DNA from: Nitrospinota bacterium
GTDB lineage: Bacteria > UBA8248
Assembly (NCBI GenBank): GCA_029937135.1
Contig: JAPYQX010000151.1
Location: forward strand, 1-7,164
Direction of reading: 5' to 3'
Length of the DNA: 7,164 nt
Shown: in pieces, positions 1-3,544 of the stretch
Numbering within the stretch: position 1 is the first letter of the stretch
How the letters are laid out: each line of letters starts with the position of its first letter
The notes under the pieces: model-generated
What the model saw: the letters and a program-made list of their open reading frames with translations, nothing else
Told to the model about the DNA's origin: nothing
The model's database searches: none
Program-made: the position numbers and the translations under genes

Positions 1-218
1 CCGCATCAACTCCTTGAGGCGAATCACGCCCGCCGGAAGACCCTCCTCGGCTTCGATGTCCTGATCGGACAGCGGGAGCGGAAGGTCGCCAAATCGAGTT
101 CGGTGACCTGGGCTCCCGCGCCGAGTGCGCCCTGGGCGGCGATATTGACCAGTTTTTTGTTAAACGAATCCTTCCGGGCGCTGCCCGCGAAGGCGAGAAT
201 CTTGGGGCCGGAGGTCAT
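1..218 (-). pseudogene. NADPH-dependent FMN reductase family protein, 5' part, frameshifted, partial at window edge
   Basis: The start is ATG at 216-218, with AGGAG at 226-230 seven bases upstream. The first 42 or so residues carry the flavodoxin-like opening of the NADPH-dependent FMN reductase family: a beta strand KILAFAGS followed by the FMN-phosphate loop GSARKDSFNKKL. This family reduces FMN (or quinones and azo dyes) with NAD(P)H in the cytosol. After VTELDL the reading frame degrades into RSRCPIRTSKPRR and stops at 24. Reading one frame over from position 87 restores the family sequence DLPLPLSDQDIEAEEGLPAG and continues open to position 1. A single base is therefore missing near 88-90, by true mutation or sequencing error. 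The gene lies 141 bases downstream of bluB on the same strand; BluB needs FMNH2, so a supply role is attractive but inferred. The family call is firm; the exact substrate is not. Confidence 0.85.
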
Positions 219-254
219 TTGGTTTCTCCTGTTGAAATGGGAATCGTCACAATT

Positions 255-278
255 AACCGGAATTATACGGCAACGCTC
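255..278 (-). promoter_or_regulatory. Candidate promoter/shared element upstream of the FMN reductase gene
   Basis: On the minus strand this stretch contains a perfect TATAAT (plus-strand 262-267) about 44 bases before the start codon. It matches the segment at 1066-1089 upstream of bluB at 19 of 24 positions, with an identical core CGTTGCCG. No good -35 hexamer is seen 16-18 bases upstream of the TATAAT. It could be a promoter, a binding site common to the two genes, or chance. Confidence 0.35.
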
Positions 279-323
279 TCAATTCATAATACGGCCACTT
301 ATTTTTAATACGCCCCCCTTTCC

Positions 324-353
324 CCGTGATTCCGGCGGCCAGGGTGATCACGG
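324..353. repeat. Inverted repeat between bluB and the FMN reductase gene
   Basis: CCGTGAT at 324-330 pairs with ATCACGG at 347-353 (7 bp stem, 16-base loop), beginning seven bases after the bluB stop codon. It may act as a processing or weak termination hairpin for bluB. No T-run follows it on the minus strand, so it is not a standard intrinsic terminator. Confidence 0.35.
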
Positions 354-359
354 CTCGGC

Positions 360-1004
360 TCAGCCTTTTCCGGCTTTCTCCCCGGTCAACCGCCGGCCGA
401 ACCGCTCTTCGAAAACAACTTCCTCGAGAGGAATCCTCCGGCGCCAGCCCACCGACTCGAGCAAGGGGGCTTCGGAGAATTTCTCCGGATACCCCAAACA
501 CAAATAGGCCACGGGAACCACCGTCTCGGGCAACTCCAGAATTCCCGAAAGCTCCCGGTTGTCGAGAATGCTGACCCATCCCACCCCGACGCCCTCCGCC
601 CGAGCGGCCAGCCACAGATTCTGGACGGCCAGGCAGGAGCTGAAAATATCGGTGTCATGGATGGTGTTCCGGCCGAGCACCGCGCCCCCGCGGGAGCGGT
701 CGCAGGTCACGCAGACGTTGAGTGGCGCCTCGAGGATGCCCTCGAGCTTGAGGGATTCGTAAAGAGCCCGCCGCTCGCCGCTGTAGTTTTCCGCGCCACG
801 GGCGTTTTCTCTTTCGAACATGGCCATCACACGCCGCCGGGTCTCGATCTCTCTTATCAGGATGAAGTTCCAGGGCTGCATGAACCCCACCGACCCGGCG
901 TGGTGCGCGGCGTTCAGAATGTGGTGGAGCACAGCGCTGTCCACCGGGTCCGGCCGGAACCGGCGGATATCGCGCCGGGAGTAGATCGCCTCGTAGAGTT
1001 CCAT
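360..1004 (-). CDS. bluB: 5,6-dimethylbenzimidazole synthase BluB (214 aa)
   Basis: BluB cleaves FMNH2 with O2 to give 5,6-dimethylbenzimidazole, the lower ligand of cobalamin, in the cytosol. The protein belongs to the nitroreductase fold. It shows the BluB-specific series: YSRRDIRRFRPDP near residues 8-20, SVGFMQPWNF at 38-47, GERRALYESLKLEGI at 76-90, CVTCDRSRGG at 98-107, AVQNLWLAARAEGVGVGWVS at 126-145, and PVAYLCLGYPE at 164-174. Asp12 and Ser145 appear to correspond to the Asp and Ser reported as important for catalysis in the Sinorhizobium enzyme (Asp32 and Ser167 there, from memory); their spacing is nearly the same. The length is slightly under the usual 220-230. The start at 1002-1004 was chosen because homology begins right after it; the ribosome site is weak (GGGGA, five bases away). 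No cobalamin riboswitch is visible upstream. No other cobalamin gene lies in the window, so the host may use BluB for de novo synthesis or for remodelling salvaged cobamides. Confidence 0.95.
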   Translation of the reverse strand: MELYEAIYSRRDIRRFRPDPVDSAVLHHILNAAHHAGSVGFMQPWNFILIREIETRRRVMAMFERENARGAENYSGERRALYESLKLEGILEAPLNVCVTCDRSRGGAVLGRNTIHDTDIFSSCLAVQNLWLAARAEGVGVGWVSILDNRELSGILELPETVVPVAYLCLGYPEKFSEAPLLESVGWRRRIPLEEVVFEERFGRRLTGEKAGKG

Positions 1005-1065
1005 ATTCGTCCCCGAAGGATAGATGAGATATTGGCCTTTTCAGAATCCATCGAAACCATATTTG

Positions 1066-1089
1066 AATCGGGATGATGCGGCAACGATC
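1066..1089 (-). promoter_or_regulatory. Element upstream of bluB resembling the one at 255-278
   Basis: This segment starts 61 bases before the bluB start codon and agrees with 255-278 at 19 of 24 positions, including an 8-base identical core CGTTGCCG on the minus strand. The TTGCCG in it could serve as a -35 with TATGGT 17 bases further, but both hexamers are poor. The two copies suggest that bluB and the flavin reductase gene are under common control; this is inference. Confidence 0.3.
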
Positions 1090-1364
1090 CCCCATTTTTC
1101 GAATTTCTTTAAACGCCTCTTTTTATTGGGCGCAAATGAAGCACCCCTCCCCCGTCGAGCCCCGCTCCACCCGGCCCGGCCACAGAGAGAGGCGCGGATT
1201 CCCTCGATTCTAGATTTGATCTGTTTTGAATTGATTTCGGAATATTTTATCGCTTAAAAAAGCGCGGGATGCGGAGCCCGGTTAGTCGGGCGGGGGGCAC
1301 TCACCCAACCAATAAACCCCCAATCAGCAAAAATTCTTCGTTCCTAGCGGAAGGGGCGCTTGTC

Positions 1365-1387
1365 GTGGAATGGCGCCGCCATTCCAC
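1365..1387. repeat. Near-perfect palindrome after the RHH gene
   Basis: GTGGAATGGCG (1365-1375) is the exact reverse complement of CGCCATTCCAC (1377-1387), with one central base. As RNA it would form a 9 bp stem with a 5-base loop. It begins 12 bases past the stop codon of the minus-strand RHH gene, where a terminator is expected, but no T-run follows on either strand. It may be a Rho-associated or mRNA-stabilising hairpin, or a protein site. Its TGGAATGGC arm is not the TGCCA operator sequence found upstream of the RHH gene. Confidence 0.5.
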
Positions 1388-1399
1388 ATCTGACGGGGC

Positions 1400-1603
1400 C
1401 TAATCCTCCCGCTGGCTGCGGCGGGGGGAATCGTCTCCTGTTTGCCTGATTTCGCGTCGGGCCACCCGGGCGAGGCGGTCGCGCACCCACCCTGAGGTGG
1501 AGAGCCCGGCCTTTCCCGAGGCCGCCTGGATGAGATCGAGAAGATCCTGGTTCATCCTGATTTGCAAGGGCTTATCGTGTTTTCTTTTCTCGGCTTTGAC
1601 CAT
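1400..1603 (-). CDS. Ribbon-helix-helix (CopG/Arc-like) DNA-binding protein, 67 aa
   Basis: This is a small basic protein with the ribbon-helix-helix layout: a beta strand PLQIRMN at residues 12-18, helix A QDLLDLIQAASGKAG at 19-33, the turn LSTSGW, and helix B VRDRLARVARRE at 40-51. The GLSTSGWVRDRL stretch is typical of the family. Such proteins bind DNA as dimers, the paired strands entering the major groove, and usually repress their own promoters. The charged tail (DDSPRRSQRED) is probably disordered. No toxin gene is adjacent, so it need not be an antitoxin. It is divergent from the J-protein operon, and the 243 bases between them hold three identical-core palindromes, the obvious candidate operators. 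The ATG at 1601-1603 has no Shine-Dalgarno sequence before it. A TATAGT on the minus strand (1627-1632) would give a leader of only about 17 bases, so translation may be leaderless-like or weak. No in-frame alternative start fits better. Confidence 0.8.
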   Translation of the reverse strand: MVKAEKRKHDKPLQIRMNQDLLDLIQAASGKAGLSTSGWVRDRLARVARREIRQTGDDSPRRSQRED

Positions 1604-1613
1604 GCCATTACTG
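1603..1613. promoter_or_regulatory. Degenerate copy of the operator at the RHH start codon
   Basis: TGCCATTACTG matches TGCCATTGGCA at 8 of 11 positions, with the left half intact. It overlaps the RHH start codon and lies 14 bases from the first full palindrome. It could be an auxiliary half-site that helps close off the RHH gene, or chance. Confidence 0.35.
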
Positions 1614-1616
1614 TAC

Positions 1617-1627
1617 TGCCATTGGCA
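1617..1627. promoter_or_regulatory. Operator-like palindrome 1 (TGCCATTGGCA)
   Basis: This is an 11-base palindrome with arms TGCCA/TGGCA, extended outward by TA at 1614-1615 and TA at 1629-1630. On the plus strand it is followed after one base by a perfect TATAAT (1629-1634). On the minus strand its outer end overlaps TATAGT, the best -10 for the RHH gene 13 bases further on. A dimeric RHH protein bound here would block the RHH promoter. Which protein binds is inferred from position. Confidence 0.7.
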
Positions 1628-1671
1628 CTATAATTCAAGAAACAAAAAATGGGGACTTCCAAAAAAACTTC

Positions 1672-1700
1672 TTAACATGTGTTGCCATTGGCAGTATAAA
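1672..1700 (+). promoter_or_regulatory. Candidate promoter for the J-protein operon, with operator 2 in its spacer
   Basis: TTAACA (1672-1677) and TATAAA (1695-1700) are separated by exactly 17 bases, a good sigma-70-type pair and the best in the window. Operator 2 fills the 3' half of the spacer, so a bound repressor would exclude RNA polymerase. The predicted transcript start is about 140 bases ahead of the J-protein gene. Confidence 0.55.
1683..1693. promoter_or_regulatory. Operator-like palindrome 2 (TGCCATTGGCA)
   Basis: This copy is identical to palindrome 1 and lies 66 bases from it, followed after one base by TATAAA on the plus strand. The outer flanks agree with the other copies (TGTGT on the left, GTATA on the right), so the conserved unit extends to about 21 bases, with a TGTR left flank and a TATA right flank. 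Confidence 0.7.
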
Positions 1701-1708
1701 TACAACTG

Positions 1709-1735
1709 TTGATGTAGTGCCAATGGCATTATACT
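1709..1735 (+). promoter_or_regulatory. Second candidate promoter for the J-protein operon, around operator 3
   Basis: TTGATG (1709-1714) and TATACT (1730-1735) stand 15 bases apart, shorter than the optimum, with operator 3 between them. The operator-to--10 geometry is the same as at operators 1 and 2. On the opposite strand TATAAT (1728-1733) also overlaps the operator, so this site could drive transcription either way. Confidence 0.4.
1718..1728. promoter_or_regulatory. Operator-like palindrome 3 (TGCCAATGGCA)
   Basis: This is the same palindrome with A rather than T at the centre, that is, the reverse complement of the other two. It lies 35 bases from operator 2. Left flank TGTAG and right flank TTATA match the other copies, and TATACT starts one base after it on the plus strand. 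Confidence 0.7.
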
Positions 1736-1751
1736 TACTCCCCCCTCTAAT

Positions 1752-1800
1752 GAGGCTAACAATTAAGGGCTCTGAGCCTCCCGGGACAAATCCCCGGAGG
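1752..1800 (+). repeat. Inverted repeats in the J-protein leader
   Basis: Two overlapping potential hairpins lie here. GAGGCT (1752-1757) pairs with AGCCTC (1775-1780). CCT plus CCGGG (1777-1785, one bulged base) pairs with CCCGG plus AGG (1793-1800). They share bases 1777-1780, so the two hairpins compete. The second ends in GGAGG (1796-1800), which looks like a ribosome site, but no start codon follows within 15 bases. The arrangement resembles an attenuation leader, with no T-run to make a clear terminator. Confidence 0.4.
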
Positions 1801-1816
1801 AAAAGTTATCGCATCT

Positions 1817-1840
1817 CCTAACTCTTTATATTTAGTGAGG
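1817..1840 (+). promoter_or_regulatory. Possible hairpin masking the J-protein ribosome binding site
   Basis: CCTAACT (1817-1823) can pair with AGTGAGG (1834-1840) with one A-G mismatch and a 10-base AU-rich loop. The right arm contains GAGG (1837-1840), the Shine-Dalgarno sequence six bases before ATG 1847. A short, mismatched stem over a ribosome site ahead of a chaperone-type gene is the form an RNA thermometer takes. The stem is short and could be coincidence. Confidence 0.3.
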
Positions 1841-1846
1841 TTTCAG

Positions 1847-2710
1847 ATGCAGGCCACAATCAACCATAAACGAGAAAAAGCCCTAAAGCTGCTCGACCTC
1901 CGCGAAGGCGCCGACAGCTCCCGGGTCAAGAGTGCCTTTCGGAAACTCGCTTTCGATTGCCACCCGGACCTCCACGGCGGCGACCCCGAAAAGGCCCGCC
2001 GTTTTCAGGATCTTCTCGACGCATACCAGATCATCACCGATGAATCCGCGTTTGTCCCTCCCCCGGGACACTCGAAGACCTCCCCGACGGATACTGCCCA
2101 GGGCCGCGATCTCCATTACCGGCTTCGATTGGACTTTATTCAAGCGGTCCTGGGCGGGGAGGTCTCACTCCGGTTTTCACGCCGAATTGATTGCCCGGAT
2201 TGCTCGGATTTCACGGATGAAAAGTACACCCGTTGCCCCAGTTGCAGAGGCATCGGGCGGGTCCAACAGGAGAGCATCATCGGTATCCATGTTCCACCCG
2301 GCGCCGAGGACGGCGAAATCCTCCGATTCAAGGGCCTGGGAAACGAGGGCCTCTCGGGCGGGGAGGCCGGCGATCTTCACCTCCTCCTATCGGTGCGGGG
2401 ACACCCTGCCCTCAAGCGCAGGGGACTGGACATCTACAGCGAACTGAAGCTCCCCGAGTCCCGGTTCAGGGAGGGCGGAGCGGTCGAGGTCTCGACCATC
2501 CGCGGCAGCCGGAAAATATCGCTCCCCCCCTACACCTTGTCCGGGAAAATCTTTCAGCTGAAAGGGCTCGGCGTCCAACGCCAGTCTGGCGACTTCACCG
2601 ACTACGGAGACCACTTCCTCAGGGTGACCGCCATCATGAGCGAAGCCATAGAGGAAGAGAGAAATACATCCGCCGCGAGAGGCTTTCGAGCGGCGGCGAA
2701 GAGCGGATAG
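1847..2710 (+). CDS. DnaJ-like J-domain protein with a single reduced zinc site (287 aa)
   Basis: J-domain proteins stimulate the ATPase of Hsp70 (DnaK) and deliver clients to it. The J domain covers about residues 10-68, with the essential HPD at 39-41 (FDCHPDLHGGDP). No Gly/Phe-rich linker follows; a short Pro/Ser/Thr stretch (71-84) leads straight into the substrate-binding part. The zinc region is cut down to two CxxC motifs, CPDC at 116-119 and CPSCRGIG at 130-137, instead of the four CxxCxGxG motifs of full DnaJ. VPPGAEDGEILRFKGLGNEG (150-169) and the GDLHLLLSVRGHPALKRRG block mark C-terminal domain I; LSGKIFQLKGLGVQ and GDHFLRV (231-260) mark domain II. The tail is too short for the full DnaJ dimerisation region. 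ATG 1847 is preferred over GTG 1835 because GAGG (1837-1840) sits six bases before it. No dnaK or grpE is adjacent, so it is probably an accessory J-protein. It heads a two-gene operon facing the RHH gene. Confidence 0.88.
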   Translation: MQATINHKREKALKLLDLREGADSSRVKSAFRKLAFDCHPDLHGGDPEKARRFQDLLDAYQIITDESAFVPPPGHSKTSPTDTAQGRDLHYRLRLDFIQAVLGGEVSLRFSRRIDCPDCSDFTDEKYTRCPSCRGIGRVQQESIIGIHVPPGAEDGEILRFKGLGNEGLSGGEAGDLHLLLSVRGHPALKRRGLDIYSELKLPESRFREGGAVEVSTIRGSRKISLPPYTLSGKIFQLKGLGVQRQSGDFTDYGDHFLRVTAIMSEAIEEERNTSAARGFRAAAKSG

Positions 2711-2711
2711 C

Positions 2712-2717
2712 AGGAGG
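2712..2717 (+). promoter_or_regulatory. Strong ribosome binding site AGGAGG deciding a TTG start
   Basis: A perfect AGGAGG begins two bases after the J-protein stop codon and is seven bases from TTG 2725. It is the strongest ribosome site in the window and the main evidence that the next small frame is a real gene starting at TTG. Confidence 0.75.
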
Positions 2718-2724
2718 AAATTAA

Positions 2725-2988
2725 TTGGCCGTTGGCAGCCAGACAGGCGACTACGGATTCACCGGCGGGACCGAGCGGGATAGCTACTCAGGTGATCGGC
2801 GCGCCCGGATTCGGGAGCGCTTCGCATTCCATAAAAACCTTTCTTCGGGCGCCAACGGCCTCCGCAAAAGCACCCGCGTCATCGACCTCGAACCCATCGC
2901 GGCGGAGCAGATCGAATCCGCCGCCGCCGAGGTGGACCTTCAAAAATCAAAGCTCCACCGGGGCAATATCATCAATATTCAGATTTAA
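2725..2988 (+). CDS. Unrecognised small protein, 87 aa, translated from TTG
   Basis: The family is not recognised. The protein is hydrophilic, with no signal peptide or membrane segment. A Gly/Ser/Asp-rich beginning (to about residue 23) is followed by a strongly basic stretch DRRARIRERFAFHKN (24-38) and then a helix-prone acidic part, LEPIAAEQIESAAAEVDLQK (about 55-74). It ends in HRGNIINIQI. The gap to the J-protein gene is only 14 bases and contains AGGAGG, so the two are almost certainly co-transcribed and may be translationally coupled. A partner or client role with the J-protein is possible but has no direct support. A GTG frame at 2732-3088 overlaps it in another phase; it reads as Ala/Ser/Pro-rich shadow sequence and lacks its own ribosome site. 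The stop codon lies inside the first copy of a 20-base tandem repeat. Confidence 0.65.
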   Translation: MAVGSQTGDYGFTGGTERDSYSGDRRARIRERFAFHKNLSSGANGLRKSTRVIDLEPIAAEQIESAAAEVDLQKSKLHRGNIINIQI

Positions 2989-3016
2989 TCCAGCACATTC
3001 AGATTTAATCCAGCAC
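2977..3016. repeat. Perfect 20-base tandem duplication at the end of the 87-aa gene
   Basis: The unit at 2977-2996 (ATTCAGATTTAATCCAGCAC) is repeated without change at 2997-3016. The first copy contains the last three codons and the TAA of the small gene; the second lies just beyond. Perfect identity suggests a recent slippage duplication, an assembly artefact, or a short functional tandem site. Neither copy forms a hairpin alone. Confidence 0.95.
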
Positions 3017-3060
3017 CGAAATTCAATGCCGGATTCGGGAAAAAAGCTCCGTACCCGGCC

Positions 3061-3408
3061 TCAGGCCTCCTTGTTCAGGCTGGCCTGAATCGCCTCCATC
3101 GCCTTCCCGAACTCATTTAGGTTTTCCCCGGGCATTTCGAACAGCAACCCGGCGCTCCAGTTGGGAGGCTGGCTTTCAACGTTCTTCTTTTTCCAGACCA
3201 CGGTGGCCTTGCCAGTGTACTCGGAGCCATTGATGACAATGCTGCACTCGCTGGCGGCCCACAACTGGGGGTCGCCTTCGAGCTCAACCATGAAACCCCC
3301 GGCGCTCAGGTTCATGGGACGGACAAAGCCGCCCGAAATTCCAGGAATCTTCACCTCGAATGGAAGCTCAAAGCGTTGAAATTGACGCCGCCGGGTTTCA
3401 TCGGCCAT
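3061..3408 (-). CDS. PilZ domain protein, c-di-GMP receptor (115 aa)
   Basis: This is a single-domain PilZ protein. The two binding signatures are present: the RxxxR arginines in RRRQFQRF (Arg8 and Arg12) and the (D/N)xSxxG motif as NLSAGG at residues 33-38. The rest fits the six-stranded barrel: VKIPG, GGFMVELEG, CSIVINGSEYTGKATVVWKK and WSAGLLFEM, then a C-terminal helix (NEFGKAMEAIQASL). Such proteins bind c-di-GMP through these motifs and pass the signal to motility, surface or transcription targets. The length is normal for a stand-alone PilZ protein. It lies 136 bases downstream of the diguanylate cyclase on the same strand, so a local source-and-sensor relation is plausible. The ATG at 3406-3408 has only a weak AGGA nine bases upstream; homology starts immediately after it. 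The gene converges on the J-protein operon, and no clear terminator is seen in the 72 bases between them. Confidence 0.92.
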   Translation of the reverse strand: MADETRRRQFQRFELPFEVKIPGISGGFVRPMNLSAGGFMVELEGDPQLWAASECSIVINGSEYTGKATVVWKKKNVESQPPNWSAGLLFEMPGENLNEFGKAMEAIQASLNKEA

Positions 3409-3544
3409 GGAGAAAAATCCTTTCCGTTGAGTGGGCAGTCAACCAGCCGCCAGAATTATGCACCAACTCCCGCCCTTCCGAGAAACGCCGCGGAGCCACC
3501 CTCCCTGCCTCTGTCATTTAACCGGCGGCGGTTCGGGCTTCGAT

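Larger units (their letters stand above)
1005..1399. other. Intergenic region between bluB and the RHH gene
   Basis: No convincing coding sequence or RNA gene is seen in these 395 bases. The part nearest bluB should hold its promoter; a weak TTGCCG-17-TATGGT pair on the minus strand is the best candidate and lies in the element at 1066-1089. Positions 1200-1260 are AT-rich and end in a small hairpin (CGCTT 1251-1255, AAGCG 1260-1264). A second small hairpin is GCCCG 1276-1280 with CGGGC 1287-1291. The palindrome at 1365-1387 is listed separately. Confidence 0.6.

Noticed and set aside
1005..1140. Cobalamin riboswitch upstream of bluB.
   Set aside because: No conserved B12-box sequence or paired core was found on the minus strand, and the GC-rich tract at 1140-1190 does not resemble the family.
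1400..1603. Toxin-antitoxin module with the RHH protein as antitoxin.
   Set aside because: No toxin-like gene lies upstream or downstream on the same strand; the nearest neighbours are the divergent J-protein gene and an empty intergenic region.
1631..1656. Heat-shock sigma-32 promoter, because CTTGAA and CCCCAT both occur on the minus strand.
   Set aside because: The two hexamers are in the wrong order (CCCCAT comes first), so they cannot form a sigma-32 promoter.
1617..1735. Sigma-54 promoter, because TGGCAC occurs within the operator palindromes.
   Set aside because: None of the TGGCAC or TGGCAG copies on either strand is followed at the right spacing by a TTGCA-like -12 element.
1740..1850. 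CIRCE element for HrcA control of the J-protein gene.
   Set aside because: No TTAGCACTC/GAGTGCTAA inverted repeat is present.
3028..3059. Intrinsic terminator between the 87-aa gene and the PilZ gene (GCCGG 3028-3032 with CCGGC 3055-3059).
   Set aside because: The stem is only five base pairs with a 22-base loop and no T-run follows.
2732..3088. A 118-codon GTG-started frame overlapping the 87-aa gene.
   Set aside because: It is Ala/Ser/Pro-rich shadow sequence, lacks its own ribosome site and runs into the converging PilZ gene.
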